Source: Luteibacter anthropi
Lineage (GTDB): Bacteria > Pseudomonadota > Gammaproteobacteria > Xanthomonadales > Rhodanobacteraceae
DNA: 64,000 bases
Reading direction: 5' to 3'
Assembly (NCBI RefSeq): GCF_011759365.1
Contig: NZ_JAARLZ010000016.1
Location: 1-64,000 of the forward strand
A model generated the notes under the pieces. It made no database searches, had not been told where the DNA came from, and was given only the letters and a program-made list of their open reading frames with translations. Shown here in pieces: positions 43,717-53,068 of this stretch. The number at the start of each line of letters is the position of its first letter. The stretch's first letter is position 1. A program made the position numbers and the translations under genes.

Positions 43717-45150
43717 ATGGGAAATTCGAAAGCGTGGGCTTTTGCTGCCATAACAGCGGCGGCAATGATGTCAGGAACAGGGAAAGCAAGCGCACCAACA
43801 CCGAGTGGCTCGTTCGCGATGATGGCGGCGACCAGTAACTGCCCAGCCGATACCTCGGGAGACCAGAACACGTGCTACATGACGAACCTGGATCAGGCAC
43901 TGAAAGCCGTCACAAATCTCCAGACGGCGGGCGTCGAATACTTCATGCTTCCTTCCGCTACGACGGCAGAAACCGAACTCATGGCATCAGCCATCGAAGC
44001 CAGAGGTGGAAAATTTCTTACCATGGAACGATGGACGTTCGAGGACGCCGTTAATAAGGGCGCTGGCACGTTCAGCTGCGACAGCTACACTGCCAATCGA
44101 ATCAATGCGCTTCTCGTGCCGCTTAAAAAACAGCATCCAGATTCATTTTTCGGCCTCGAGTTGAAAGACGAACCACCTTCCAGCACACATTCAAATCTAG
44201 GGTCTATGGTCGCTTGTGTCCGCGCCCAACCTCTACTATCAGATCTGAAAATTTTCGTAAATCTGGTACCAGTCAACGCAAACGATGCAAGCCTCAACGG
44301 CCCAAAGTCGCCGGAGGATATCCCGGATGCCCTCAAGCCCATCGATATTGGAATCGACTGTAATAGCAACACCCTGGTAGACCGGACAAAGTTCAACGCG
44401 ATGGTGGCCCGTTACACCGACCACGTCATATCTGCCTTGGACAAAATAAAACCAGACTACATCGCCTACGACATCTATCCGTTCAATGCGGCACTAGATA
44501 GCTGCACTACGGCCCGCGAGCAACTTATGACCGCAAATGCGAGCATCATTGCGCAACAGGCAAACGTTCGCGGAGTTATCCCGATTGCGTTCTTACAGAA
44601 TGTGCAACAAGCCGTACCCACCGGGAGCCCATACGATCCAAGGCACGCCTCGTTCCACGAACTTCGGTGGTTCGCCGCATGGTTCTATGCTTTCGGTGGA
44701 CGAGGCACGGCGAACTTCCTTAGTCACGATTGGGAACAGTACTTCGGCATGCTCGATGCCTCGAACAACCCTCGAGACATTGCCATCGAACAACAAAGTG
44801 TTTTTGGCTTCACGCATCAGGTCCAGGATGCGCTAGGTGGATATACCTACGTCGATTTCGTAGCGCCTTGGCTCGGGGTCCCGACCGCCGCCGTGGTCGG
44901 CTGGCTGCCAGCGCAGAACATCATGGCTAGCGAGTTCACGAATCCTGACAATGGTTCGAATATCGTTGTATTCGTAAATCGAAATAACGGCCCTACACCA
45001 ATCACTCTTGTCGGCTTGAACAAATGGCGTACGAAAATCGAGAAGCTGAATTTCTGGACGGGCTTATGGGAGACCGTTGGACAAAGCACGAACGCCATCA
45101 GCGTCGACTTCGGCGACATGCCCGCTGCTGTTTACCGCTTAACGGACTGA
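43717..45150 (+). CDS. Secreted glycoside-hydrolase-like (TIM-barrel) protein of atypical composition
   Basis: This 477-aa protein has a signal peptide (about 1-26, KAWAFAAITAAAMMSGTGKASA). The body looks like a clan-A-type (beta/alpha)8 barrel. LKDEPPSS (Asp151-Glu152-Pro153) resembles the DEP motif that carries the acid/base Glu in several glycosidase families. It is followed by KPDYIAYDIYPFNAAL and a large aromatic-rich core (ELRWFAAWFYAFGGRGTANFLSHDW). A C-terminal beta domain (about 400-477, NIVVFVNRNNGPTPITL) ends it. Family and substrate are not identified. The gene is visibly less GC-rich than neighbours and stands alone between long gaps, suggesting lateral transfer. An upstream in-frame start would place 66 residues before the signal peptide and was rejected. 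Confidence 0.65.
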   Translation: MGNSKAWAFAAITAAAMMSGTGKASAPTPSGSFAMMAATSNCPADTSGDQNTCYMTNLDQALKAVTNLQTAGVEYFMLPSATTAETELMASAIEARGGKFLTMERWTFEDAVNKGAGTFSCDSYTANRINALLVPLKKQHPDSFFGLELKDEPPSSTHSNLGSMVACVRAQPLLSDLKIFVNLVPVNANDASLNGPKSPEDIPDALKPIDIGIDCNSNTLVDRTKFNAMVARYTDHVISALDKIKPDYIAYDIYPFNAALDSCTTAREQLMTANASIIAQQANVRGVIPIAFLQNVQQAVPTGSPYDPRHASFHELRWFAAWFYAFGGRGTANFLSHDWEQYFGMLDASNNPRDIAIEQQSVFGFTHQVQDALGGYTYVDFVAPWLGVPTAAVVGWLPAQNIMASEFTNPDNGSNIVVFVNRNNGPTPITLVGLNKWRTKIEKLNFWTGLWETVGQSTNAISVDFGDMPAAVYRLTD

Positions 45151-45704
45151 AATATTCCTTAATCAGTACGTACCGGCCGCAAGAACTCAGCCGGTTTTCG
45201 GTGATGCCAGATAACAATCAGGACGTGACGCAAAGTGCCGAACGATCGTGGTCCGAGGTATTTTCGCCATCGAACTTGTGATCCTGCTCCGGTTGCAAAG
45301 GCCGGACGTCCTGGCCAATCTGGCGTCGCGACTTTTCCGTTCGTATTCATCACTTCCATCCAGGCGCGCTCCTGCAAGGGTGGGATGTCGCAAAGACTGA
45401 TCGCCGACGCGATCGGCTTTCACCGAATATAGGCGAGGCACGGGATACTTCCGGTCGCGCGCGAGGCGCGCTCCTACAGGGGGTCGAATCGGTGGGAGGG
45501 GCGATCTCAACCGGTCGATGCAACACCGGCGTCTAATCGGGAAATCCCGCTCCGGCGTCCGCGCCCCGAAGGGGCCAGGCGACGTGCGGCCGAAGGGAAC
45601 GCCAAGCGCTCCGCTTGCCCCGGTCCCCACCGCTCATCGCGCCAACGGCGCACGCCCACGCACAGTCGCGCACATGAATGAATCAACCGCCAAAACACAG
45701 GCAA
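45151..45704. other. 554-bp gap with degenerate and full REP unit
   Basis: Contains a partial REP (about 45361-45375), a full unit at 45451-45478 and a GC-rich stretch with short palindromes (45540-45660, for example CCCCGAAGGGG). No reading frame with domain support was found. Confidence 0.5.
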
Positions 45705-45705
45705 A

Positions 45706-45730
45706 GAAAAAGGAGCCTCACGGGCTCCTT
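45706..45730 (-). terminator. Terminator of tRNA-Val transcript
   Basis: Stem AAGGAGCC (45710-45717) pairs with 45723-45730 around a 5-nt loop. On the minus strand the stem is followed by TTTTTC, 40 nt beyond the tRNA. Confidence 0.8.
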
Positions 45731-45770
45731 ATGTCTTGGTCTTCATGCCACTAACCCGATGGAGGGAAAG

Positions 45771-45845
45771 TGGTGGGCGGTACAAGGATCGAACTTGTGA
45801 CCCCTACCATGTCAAGGTAGTGCTCTACCGCTGAGCTAACCGCCC
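45771..45845 (-). tRNA. tRNA-Val (anticodon GAC)
   Basis: The minus strand folds as a 75-nt tRNA with CCA. The acceptor is GGGCGGT/ACCGCCC with discriminator A, D-arm GCTCAGCGGTAGAGC, anticodon loop TTGACAT (anticodon GAC) and T-arm ACAAGTTCGATCCTTGT. It decodes GUC/GUU. It stands alone, 58 nt after the uvrB stop on the same strand. Confidence 0.95.
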
Positions 45846-45903
45846 GGAAGAGCTGCGCAGTTTACCGGCACCCAACCCCTCGTGCAAGGGGTCAGGTGAA
45901 AAT

Positions 45904-47925
45904 TCATCGCAGGGCCCGTTCCCGCAGGCGGTGGATCTCGTCGCGCAGCTTGCCCGCCTCCTCGAATTCGAGGTTCTGGGCGTGCTTGTACATGCGGGTT
46001 TCCAGCTTCTTGATCGTGACGCCCACCTGCTCCGGGCTGAGGCTGGCGTAGTCGGCGGCCTGCTCGGCGACCTTCTTCGCATCCTTGCCCTTCTTGCCCT
46101 TGCCCCGCGAGCCCAGGTCGGCGCGCGCGCCTTCCATGATGTCGGCGATGCGGCGGACCACGGTCTTCGGCGTGATGCCGTGGGCCGTGTTGTATTCGAT
46201 CTGCTTCTCGCGGCGGCGGGCGGTTTCGTCCATCGCGTCCTTCATCGAGCGCGTGATCTCGTCCGCATAGAGAATCGCCTTGCCACGGACGTTACGTGCC
46301 GCACGGCCGATGGTCTGGATCAGCGAGCGCGTGGAACGCAGGAAGCCTTCCTTGTCGGCATCCAGCACCGCCACCAGCGACACCTCGGGCATGTCCAGGC
46401 CTTCGCGGAGCAGGTTGATGCCCACCAGCACGTCAAACTCGCCCAGGCGTAGGTCGCGGATGATTTCGGTGCGCTCGACCGTTTCAATGTCCGAGTGCAG
46501 GTAGCGCACCTTGACGTCGTGTTCCGAGAGGTAATCGGTGAGGTTTTCCGACATGCGCTTGGTCAGCGTGGTGACCAGTACGCGATCGCCCATGGCGATG
46601 CGCAGGCGGATCTCGCCCAGCAGATCATCCACCTGCGTACGCACCGGACGCACTTCCACTTCCGGATCGATCAGGCCCGTCGGACGCACCACCAGTTCGA
46701 CGATATTGTCTTCGGCCTGTTCCAGTTCGTATTTCGCCGGCGTCGCCGATACGTAGATCGCGCGCGGCTTGCGGCGCTCCCATTCCTCGAAACGCAGCGG
46801 ACGGTTGTCCATCGCCGACGGCAAGCGGAAACCGAACTCCACCAGGGTTTCCTTGCGCGAACGGTCGCCCTTGTACATGGCGCCCAGCTGCGGCACGGTG
46901 ACGTGCGATTCGTCCACCACCATCAGTGCATCGGGCGGCAGGTAATCGAACAGGGTCGGCGGCGGCTCACCCGGACCTCGGCGGGTCATGTGGCGCGAAT
47001 AGTTCTCGATGCCCTGGCAGAAACCCACCTCGGCCATCATTTCCAGGTCGAAACGCGTGCGCTGTTCAAGGCGCTGCGCCTCCACGAGCTTATTGTCTCG
47101 ATACAGCTGCTCCAGGCGCTCCGACAGTTCGACCTTGATCGTCTCCATCGCGTTCAGCACGCTCTGCCGCGTGGTGGCGTAATGGGTCTTCGGGTACACG
47201 GTGTAGCGCGGTACGCGGCGCAGCGTTTCACCGGTGAGCGGATCGAACAGCGAGAGGTTTTCGACATCGCCGTCGAACAACTCGATGCGCAGGGCCTCGC
47301 TCTCGGATTCGGCCGGGAACACGTCGATCACCTCGCCGCGCACGCGATATGTACCGCGGCGCAGTTCCATCTCGTTGCGGATGTACTGCAACTCCGTGAG
47401 CTGGCGGATCAGCGCGCGCTGGTCGATATGCTCGCCACGCGAGAGGATCAGGCGGAGGCTCATGTAGTCCTCCGGATCGCCCAGGCCGTAGATGGCGGAG
47501 ACGGTCGCCACGATCAGTGCATCCTTGCGCGACAGCAATGCCTTCGTGGCCGCCAGGCGCATCTGCTCGATGTGATCGTTGATGCTCGAATCCTTCTCGA
47601 TGAAGGTATCCGAGGCCACCACGTACGCTTCGGGCTGGTAGTAGTCGTAGTAGCTGACGAAGTACTCCACCGCGTTGTTCGGGAAGAACTCCTTGAACTC
47701 GCCGTACAGCTGCGCCGCCAGCGTCTTGTTCGGTGCCAGCACGATGGTCGGCTTCTGCACCTGCTCGATCACGTTGGCGATCGTGAAGGTCTTGCCCGAG
47801 CCGGTCACGCCAAGCAGGGTCTGCGCCGCCAGGCCGGCCTCGAAGCCGTCGACGAGCTTGCGGATGGCCTCCGGCTGGTCGCCGGACGGCTTGTAGGGGG
47901 AAACGAGCTGGAAGCGATCAGTCAT
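45904..47925 (-). CDS. uvrB: Excinuclease ABC subunit B
   Basis: This 673-aa damage-verification helicase of nucleotide excision repair has Walker [11 protein letters not shown] (about 39-48) and the beta-hairpin region [18 protein letters not shown]-like motif VVDESHV, helicase motif [31 protein letters not shown] and QTIGRAARN follow. A C-terminal UVR motif ([26 protein letters not shown]) binds UvrC. The start at 47925 matches the family (E. coli 673 aa); a longer frame adds unrelated sequence. No SOS box was recognised upstream. Confidence 0.98.
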   Translation of the reverse strand: MTDRFQLVSPYKPSGDQPEAIRKLVDGFEAGLAAQTLLGVTGSGKTFTIANVIEQVQKPTIVLAPNKTLAAQLYGEFKEFFPNNAVEYFVSYYDYYQPEAYVVASDTFIEKDSSINDHIEQMRLAATKALLSRKDALIVATVSAIYGLGDPEDYMSLRLILSRGEHIDQRALIRQLTELQYIRNEMELRRGTYRVRGEVIDVFPAESESEALRIELFDGDVENLSLFDPLTGETLRRVPRYTVYPKTHYATTRQSVLNAMETIKVELSERLEQLYRDNKLVEAQRLEQRTRFDLEMMAEVGFCQGIENYSRHMTRRGPGEPPPTLFDYLPPDALMVVDESHVTVPQLGAMYKGDRSRKETLVEFGFRLPSAMDNRPLRFEEWERRKPRAIYVSATPAKYELEQAEDNIVELVVRPTGLIDPEVEVRPVRTQVDDLLGEIRLRIAMGDRVLVTTLTKRMSENLTDYLSEHDVKVRYLHSDIETVERTEIIRDLRLGEFDVLVGINLLREGLDMPEVSLVAVLDADKEGFLRSTRSLIQTIGRAARNVRGKAILYADEITRSMKDAMDETARRREKQIEYNTAHGITPKTVVRRIADIMEGARADLGSRGKGKKGKDAKKVAEQAADYASLSPEQVGVTIKKLETRMYKHAQNLEFEEAGKLRDEIHRLRERALR

Positions 47926-48049
47926 AGATGACGAAATGCGGGTGCGGACCCCGAGTTTAAAGCGCGGGCGCCCACGCGGCGTGACGTAGCCGGCTGGCGG
48001 CGAATGACTGCTGACAAACCCAGTATCAGGCGCCCTGCCTGGATATCCG

Positions 48050-48541
48050 ATGCCACACCACCCTTCCCCGGGCTTTACCCTCGCCGAACTGGTCGTGGTG
48101 CTTGCCATCGTGGGCCTGCTGGCCGCCTTCGCCGTGCCGGCCTATCGGGAGACCACCATGCGCCGGCAATTGCGTATTGCCGCCGAGGAACTACGGGCCG
48201 ATCTGGATCGAGCCCGGCTACTCGCCATCACCACTGGCGAGCCGGTGCACGTCATCGCCCACGACGGCACACGGCGTTGGGCCGGGGGCTGGAGTGCCCG
48301 GCAACGCGGCGGCATCGTGACTTCCATCGGGCATCCGCCGCTGGATGCCCATTTCCGCACAGGGCGTCGCCAGCCAACCATGGTTCATTTCAAACCCGAT
48401 GGCACCGTCATCCAGGGCCACACCCTTACATTGTGCGCAAGGAAGCAGTCAGCGACCGCCATGTCCATCGTCATTGCGCTCGCGGGGCGCATACGTACCG
48501 ACGCCTCCGACCCGGCCGACGCCCGCGATTGCGCGCGATGA
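48050..48541 (+). CDS. GspH/FimT-family type IV pseudopilin
   Basis: This 163-aa prepilin-like protein has a short leader and type III signal MPHHPSPG^[26 protein letters not shown], with cleavage before Phe9 and Glu at position +5 as required by PilD. A GspH/FimT-type beta-rich domain follows ([52 protein letters not shown]). Such minor pseudopilins prime type IV pili or type II secretion pili. It is isolated from other pilin genes and divergent from uvrB, which is common for lone FimT copies linked to DNA uptake (inference). A terminator follows. Confidence 0.88.
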   Translation: MPHHPSPGFTLAELVVVLAIVGLLAAFAVPAYRETTMRRQLRIAAEELRADLDRARLLAITTGEPVHVIAHDGTRRWAGGWSARQRGGIVTSIGHPPLDAHFRTGRRQPTMVHFKPDGTVIQGHTLTLCARKQSATAMSIVIALAGRIRTDASDPADARDCAR

Positions 48542-48550
48542 TACCCAACG

Positions 48551-48578
48551 AAAAAGCCACGCATTCCTGCGTGGCTTT
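48551..48578 (+). terminator. Rho-independent terminator after pseudopilin gene
   Basis: Arms AAAGCCACGC (48553-48562) and GCGTGGCTTT (48569-48578) pair perfectly around ATTCCT. Five A before the stem mean it could also terminate minus-strand transcription coming from tmk. Confidence 0.75.
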
Positions 48579-48649
48579 CGATACGGCGGGACACCTGCGA
48601 CAAGTGGCGTAAGCACCTTCAGGCGATCGCTCGCCTTGAGCGCACAGCC

Positions 48650-49273
48650 TCAACCGTGAGCAAGCTTTCGCGCGATGGCCGCACGCACGTGCTGCATGGC
48701 CTGCACGGCCACGGCATCTGCCTCGGCCGACGCATCGACGACCGCCGTATGCGCCAGATCGAGCGAGCGGAAAATCTCCCGGCAACGCGACAGATTGTCG
48801 TTTGTCTCGAAAAGATTCGGTGCATCGCCACGTGCGCGAATGCGGCTCAGGCCGACGGCCGGAGGCAGGTCGAGAAGGAGCAGGAGGTCGGGGCGCGGTG
48901 CGAAGGCATTCGCTTCCATGACCTTGTCGACTGGCAGCCCTGCGGCGCCCTGATAAGCCACGTTGGAAGGGAAATACCGGTCGAGGATGACGACTTCACC
49001 CCTGGCGAGCGCGGGGCCGATGAGTTCCTCGACGTGCTGCTTGCGGTCCTTGATCAGGAGGTCCAGTTCTTCGTCGGGTGTCAGACGGCCTTCCGCAGCG
49101 GAATTGCGCATCTTCATGCCCCACGGCCCCGTGGTCGGCTCCTTGCTGAGCGACACGGTGGCGCCGTTACGCGTCAGCTCGTCGCTGAGGGTGCGTGCGA
49201 GGGTCGTCTTGCCGGCACCGTCGATGCCTTCGATGGCGATGAGCAGACCGCCGGGAATGGGATGAAGTGCCAT
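48650..49273 (-). CDS. tmk: Thymidylate kinase
   Basis: This 207-aa P-loop kinase phosphorylates dTMP to dTDP. Motifs are [15 protein letters not shown] (P-loop about 14-28), [12 protein letters not shown], the DRY motif [16 protein letters not shown] (about 94-109) and a LID region LSRIRARGD. Length matches family (about 205-215 aa). Unlike many gammaproteobacteria it is not next to holB or pabC. The DRY motif and P-loop suggest normal activity, although the LID sequence is shorter in arginine than E. coli's. Confidence 0.88.
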   Translation of the reverse strand: MALHPIPGGLLIAIEGIDGAGKTTLARTLSDELTRNGATVSLSKEPTTGPWGMKMRNSAAEGRLTPDEELDLLIKDRKQHVEELIGPALARGEVVILDRYFPSNVAYQGAAGLPVDKVMEANAFAPRPDLLLLLDLPPAVGLSRIRARGDAPNLFETNDNLSRCREIFRSLDLAHTAVVDASAEADAVAVQAMQHVRAAIARKLAHG

Positions 49274-49402
49274 AGGGCCGGACTTTACCTGATTTAGCTC
49301 GCCAGACTAGCGTCGCTAATTTTTGGACCAATGCTACGAAACGTCCGCGCGGCGTACCCTGCTTAGAGAGCTAGTGACCTGCGTGATCGGCAGCAGCTTC
49401 GA

Positions 49403-49437
49403 AAAAGAAAAGGGCCAGCATTTCTGCTGGCCCTTCT
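49403..49437 (-). terminator. Terminator of tRNA-Asn transcript
   Basis: Arms AAGGGCCAGCA (49410-49420) and TGCTGGCCCTT (49425-49435) pair perfectly. On the minus strand TTTCTTTTTC follows the stem. Confidence 0.85.
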
Positions 49438-49443
49438 CGAATA

Positions 49444-49520
49444 TGGCGCCCGAAGTTGGACTCGAACCAACGACCCCCTGATTAACAGTCAAGTGCTCTA
49501 ACCGGCTGAGCTATTCGGGC
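49444..49520 (-). tRNA. tRNA-Asn (anticodon GTT)
   Basis: The minus strand gives a 77-nt tRNA with CCA. The acceptor is GCCCGAA/TTCGGGC with discriminator G, D-arm GCTCAGCCGGTTAGAGC, anticodon loop CTGTTAA (anticodon GTT) and T-arm TTGGTTCGAGTCCAA. A strong terminator follows 7 nt downstream. Confidence 0.95.
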
Positions 49521-49590
49521 GGGGAGCTACGTATTTTGTGGATATCGGGGTGGGCTGTCAAGCGTTGTCTTCACATTCCGTTTCATCCAC

Positions 49591-49863
49591 TCAACTGTCG
49601 ATCTGGGTGATCGACTGGATGCGCCCGTTGACCACCTCGAACTGCACGGATTTGCCGTCGCGGAAGTATTCCAGGCGATAGCCCCGGAGGCCACCGCGCG
49701 AGGTTTCGATGGGCGTTTCGCGATCCGGCTTGCCCATGACTTCGCGCAGGCGGCCTTCGCTGTCCCCACTGCCCAGCACCTTCGAACCGGAGCGATAGGT
49801 GTCCGCGGCGGCGCTGCCGATGACGAGCAGCGTGGCGAGACCGATGACGAACATGCGCTTCAT
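49591..49863 (-). CDS. Small periplasmic DUF2845-like protein
   Basis: This 90-aa protein has a signal peptide (MKRMFVIGLATLLVIGSAAA). The mature domain has the pattern of DUF2845/SmpA-like small envelope proteins: TYRSGSKVLGSGDSEGRLREVMGKPDRETPIE, then LEYFRDGKSVQFEVVNGRIQSI. These domains usually occur as short beta-rich folds; function is unknown. The ATG at 49863 gives the signal peptide. It stands alone 66 bp after the glycosylase gene on the same strand. Confidence 0.75.
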   Translation of the reverse strand: MKRMFVIGLATLLVIGSAAADTYRSGSKVLGSGDSEGRLREVMGKPDRETPIETSRGGLRGYRLEYFRDGKSVQFEVVNGRIQSITQIDS

Positions 49864-49929
49864 GCGACATTCCTTTGACTGGGTGGACGTAAGCCTAACG
49901 GTGGGGGCCATCACGAGGCCAGCCCCGTC

Positions 49930-50535
49930 CTAGGCACGGGAAACGTGGGTATTGCCCGCCACATACCAGCGCCACAGCAGGTCCGTGCCTTCGCGGATGC
50001 CGATGCGTGCCGAGCCGGGCACGTTTTCCGGCGCAGGCGTGCCGTCGTCGACCACCGTATAGCCGTCCCGCGCGCGCACCAGGTCGATGCCGTTCTGTGC
50101 GCCGGTGATGCCCAGCGCCTGGGTCAGGCGGGCCGGGCCGCTGCACAGCTCGCGATCTTTCTTCGCCTTCGGGCGGGCCTCGCGCATGTGCTCGATACCG
50201 GCGATCGGTTCCAGTGCCCGGATGAGCACGCCGGAGCCTTCCCCGTCCTCACCGCAGACGGTGTTGCAGCACCAGTGCATGCCATAGGTGAAGTACACAT
50301 ACATGTGTCCCGGCGGCCCGAACATCACTGCATTGCGTGCCGTCTTGCCGCGATAGGTATGGGCGGCCGGATCGATGGCCCCGCAGTACGCCTCGACCTC
50401 GACGATGCGCCCTGCCCGGCCATCGGCGCAGGCGAGCACCTTGTTGAGCAGCAGGGGCCCTACGATCCGCGGATCGCGCTGGAAGAACTCACGCGGCAGG
50501 ATGCGACCCGGCCAGCGCGTGGAAGAACGAGGCAT
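49930..50535 (-). CDS. DNA-3-methyladenine glycosylase (AAG/MPG family)
   Basis: This 201-aa monofunctional glycosylase removes alkylated purines, leaving abasic sites. Family motifs are ARDLLGK-like VGPLLLNKVLAC, the catalytic EVEAYCGAIDPAAHTYRGKTARNAVMFGPPGHMYVYFTYGMHWCCN (Glu about 47), VLIRALEPI and LCSGPARLTQALGI. Length is typical for bacterial AAG (about 200 aa). The ATG overlaps the stop of a 44-codon ORF by one base (TGATG). With an SRAP-like gene upstream the unit looks devoted to damaged or abasic DNA. Confidence 0.93.
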   Translation of the reverse strand: MPRSSTRWPGRILPREFFQRDPRIVGPLLLNKVLACADGRAGRIVEVEAYCGAIDPAAHTYRGKTARNAVMFGPPGHMYVYFTYGMHWCCNTVCGEDGEGSGVLIRALEPIAGIEHMREARPKAKKDRELCSGPARLTQALGITGAQNGIDLVRARDGYTVVDDGTPAPENVPGSARIGIREGTDLLWRWYVAGNTHVSRA

Positions 50536-50669
50536 CAATGCTCCAGCGGCTCGCCATCGGTGTCGGGATCGGGACCCGGACGCTCCACGGGTTCATGGTC
50601 CAGCGGCGGCGGCGATGTGCCGGATGGCAAAGGCTCCGCATCAGGAACCGGGCGGAAGCGGCGCGGCAT
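50535..50669 (-). CDS. 44-aa proline-rich acidic small ORF coupled to glycosylase
   Basis: The ORF reads MPRRFRPVPDAEPLPSGTSP at its start and ends GEPLEH. It is proline-rich and acidic with a basic N-terminus and no hydrophobic segment. It has a ribosome site (AGGA about 9 nt before ATG), its stop overlaps the glycosylase ATG (TGATG) and it starts 18 nt after the SRAP-like gene. The coupling argues that it is translated; function is unknown and disorder is likely. Confidence 0.55.
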   Translation of the reverse strand: MPRRFRPVPDAEPLPSGTSPPPLDHEPVERPGPDPDTDGEPLEH

Positions 50670-50687
50670 GGCAGGTCCTCCGGCGAA

Positions 50688-51326
50688 TCAGGCGTATTCG
50701 TCACCGGCATGGGCATAGGCCGTGATCGGCGACCGGTACGGTGAAGGATAGTAGCGGAGCTCGACATGCGCCTGCCCGGCCAGGGCCTCACGCGCCTCTT
50801 CCGCGCTGCCCGAGAGCCAGGCCGACCATGCATCCGGCGCGATGAATACGGGGTCACGGCGGTCGTTCAGGCCCCTGGCCAGCAGGGAGTACGAGAGCAC
50901 CCCGTCCCCCGAGCGGTTCCAGAGCCCTGCCATGCACAGCAGGCGGCCCCGGACGGGGCGCGCCAGCAAGGCGTCGTCGTGGTCTTGCGCCACCAGCAGT
51001 CCGGTCGCCGGAACGAGGCAGCGGCGACTTCCGAAGGCCTCACGATAGGCCGGTCGCTCATGGGCGCCATCCGCCTCGACGAAGGCCGTACGGGCCGCCA
51101 GCGCCAGCCGATCGGACCAGCCGGGCAGCATGCCCCAGCGCTTGCCGTGCAGGGAAGGATGCCCATCCACGCAGCAGACCACGGGGGCATAGCTGCCGGG
51201 CTCGATACGGGGAAAGACGCCATAGGCACCCAGCGCGGCCCTGGGATCGATGCCCAGGGCGCGCAGCGCGCTCCTTGCGCCACCAGTCACCGCCCAGGGC
51301 GGCATGAGTTCGTAGCAGGCGTCCAT
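50688..51326 (-). CDS. SRAP-family (YedK/HMCES-like) protein lacking catalytic residues
   Basis: This 212-aa protein follows the SRAP scaffold: PGSYAPVV, RWGMLPGW (family RWGLIPxW), AYREAFGSRRCLVPATG (family AFRxRRCLIPADG), LCMAGLW and DRRDPVFI. In active SRAP the N-terminal Cys2 crosslinks abasic sites with Asn (NARxET), Glu (FYEW) and His (HDRMP) helping. Here the N-terminus is MDAC (Cys4, not Cys2), NARxET is ARTAFVEA, the FYEW Glu is missing (GLLVAQD) and the His is Asn (LNDRRD). It may bind without crosslinking. No alternative start restores MCGR. It heads a unit with the 44-aa ORF and the AAG glycosylase. Confidence 0.85.
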   Translation of the reverse strand: MDACYELMPPWAVTGGARSALRALGIDPRAALGAYGVFPRIEPGSYAPVVCCVDGHPSLHGKRWGMLPGWSDRLALAARTAFVEADGAHERPAYREAFGSRRCLVPATGLLVAQDHDDALLARPVRGRLLCMAGLWNRSGDGVLSYSLLARGLNDRRDPVFIAPDAWSAWLSGSAEEAREALAGQAHVELRYYPSPYRSPITAYAHAGDEYA

Positions 51327-51398
51327 GGCCTCATGATCGCGCGTTCAACCGGCCCGGACCGTGCGTCCGTCGCATTCCGGCCACGAACGCCGGCATGG

Positions 51399-51554
51399 TC
51401 AGAAGACGCCGAGCAACCAGCAGACGAGGATGATCGCGAGGATCACGCCGATGCCGCCGCTGGGACCGTAACCCCAGCTACGCGAGTAGCCCCAGGTGGG
51501 CAGGCCACCGACCAGGGCAAGAAGCAGGATGACGAGAAGGATGGTAACGAGCAT
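51399..51554 (-). CDS. DUF3309-family small membrane protein
   Basis: This 51-aa protein has two hydrophobic helices, MLVTILLVILLLALVGGLP and GGIGVILAIILVCWLLGVF, joined by a WGYSRSWGYGPSGG loop. This is the DUF3309 pattern (LPTWxYSxxWGYxPSGGxG). Function is unknown; it is likely an inner-membrane peptide. Start and stop are defined by the frame; it is monocistronic. Confidence 0.85.
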   Translation of the reverse strand: MLVTILLVILLLALVGGLPTWGYSRSWGYGPSGGIGVILAIILVCWLLGVF

Positions 51555-51670
51555 GGGCAACTCCGGCCGTAGGCGCTTGTCAGGTCGCGCATCCTCGCTC
51601 GGAGTGCCGTCTAGGCATCGTGATGCCGGGGCCGTGCCCCGGCATCACGTTCAGCGGGCGGAAAGCCGGC

Positions 51671-53068
51671 TCAGGTGCGAACCACGTAGCAGGGCTCGTA
51701 CGCGGTGCCGCCGGGGAGCTTCATGCGGTGCTGTTCGACGAAGGCCTTCAGCAGGTCGTCGAGTGCACGCATGATTTCCGGCTCACCGTCGATCACGAAC
51801 GGGCCGTGATCGGCGATGGCGCGCACGCCCTCTTCCTTCACGTTGCCGGCCACGATGCCCGAGAAGGCACGACGCAGGTCGGCCGCCAGCTCGTGGCGCG
51901 GACGGTCGCGGTGCAGCGCGAGACCGGCCATCGCCTCGTGGTTGGGGCGGAACGGCTGCTGGAACGGCAGCGGGATGTCGAGCGCCCAGTTGAAGAAGAA
52001 GGCGTCCTTGTTGTCCAGGCGGTGGTTACGCACCTTGTCGATGCCCGCCACCATGGCGTGCGCCACGGCCGCCGGGTCGTCGATGATGATGCGGTAGTGC
52101 TCCGCCACGCTGTCGCCCAGGCAAAGGCGCAGGAAGCGATCGATCTGCTCGAAATACGGCGCCGACGCCTGCGGACCGGAGAAGATCAGCGGGAACGGAA
52201 TGCCCTTGTTCTGCGGCAGCAACAGGATGCCGAGCATGTAGAGGATTTCTTCCGCCGTGCCCACGCCGCCCGGGAACACGATGATGCCGTGGCCGAGGCG
52301 CACGAAGGCTTCGAGACGCTTCTCGATGTCCGGCATGATCACGAGGTTGTTCACGATCGGGTTCGGCGACTCGGCCGCGATAATGCCCGGCTCGGTCACG
52401 CCGATATAGCGGTTGCCCTTGCGACGCTGCTTGGCATGGGCAATGGTGGCGCCCTTCATGGGGCCCTTCATCGCGCCCGGGCCGCAGCCCGTGCAGATGT
52501 CCATGCCTCGCAGGCCAAGCTGGTAGCCCACCCGCTTGGTGTATTCGTATTCGTCGCGCGAGATCGAGTGACCGCCCCAGCAGACGACGAGGTTCGGGTC
52601 CACCTGCGGGCGCAGGATGCGCGAGTTGCGCAGGATCTCGAACACGGCATGGGTGATGCCCACGGTTTCGTCGAGGTCGAAGCCGCCTGTCTCCAGCTGC
52701 GTGGAGATGTAGACGATGTCGCGCACGACGGCGACCAGCAGTTCGTTGATGCCGCGGATGATGCGGCCGTCGACGAAGGCCTGCTCCGGGGCGTTCTTCA
52801 GTTCGATCTTGATGCCGCGGTCTTCCTGCAGCACCTGGATGTCGAAATCGGGGTACTGCTCGAAGATGGAGCCCGGCTCGTCGGACAGGTTGCCCGAGGT
52901 GAGCACGGCCAGCGCGCAGCGGCGCAGCAGCTGGTGGAGGCCGGACCCGCTGGCGTCGCGCAGGCGGGCGACTTCGTTGCGGGAGAGGATATCGAGACCG
53001 CCGGCCGGCGAAACGCGGGCGCTGACCGTCTTGCCGGAGACCGGTTCTCCGAACTGGTTGGCATTCAT
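51671..53068 (-). CDS. ppnN: Nucleotide 5'-monophosphate nucleosidase, LOG family
   Basis: This 465-aa protein matches PpnN (YgdH). An N-terminal DUF4478 region (about 1-140) is followed by a LOG/lysine decarboxylase-like Rossmann domain with VVCWGGHSI, CTGCGPGAMKGPMKGA (phosphate loop) and the signature PGGVGTAEE (about 270). A C-terminal DUF3412 region ends the protein. PpnN cleaves purine and pyrimidine monophosphates to base and ribose 5-phosphate and is a (p)ppGpp target in E. coli. Length matches (E. coli 454 aa). Monocistronic. Confidence 0.94.
   Translation of the reverse strand: MNANQFGEPVSGKTVSARVSPAGGLDILSRNEVARLRDASGSGLHQLLRRCALAVLTSGNLSDEPGSIFEQYPDFDIQVLQEDRGIKIELKNAPEQAFVDGRIIRGINELLVAVVRDIVYISTQLETGGFDLDETVGITHAVFEILRNSRILRPQVDPNLVVCWGGHSISRDEYEYTKRVGYQLGLRGMDICTGCGPGAMKGPMKGATIAHAKQRRKGNRYIGVTEPGIIAAESPNPIVNNLVIMPDIEKRLEAFVRLGHGIIVFPGGVGTAEEILYMLGILLLPQNKGIPFPLIFSGPQASAPYFEQIDRFLRLCLGDSVAEHYRIIIDDPAAVAHAMVAGIDKVRNHRLDNKDAFFFNWALDIPLPFQQPFRPNHEAMAGLALHRDRPRHELAADLRRAFSGIVAGNVKEEGVRAIADHGPFVIDGEPEIMRALDDLLKAFVEQHRMKLPGGTAYEPCYVVRT

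Noticed and set aside
47926-48049. SOS (LexA) box between uvrB and the pseudopilin gene
   Set aside because: No sequence resembling a LexA palindrome could be picked out by eye.
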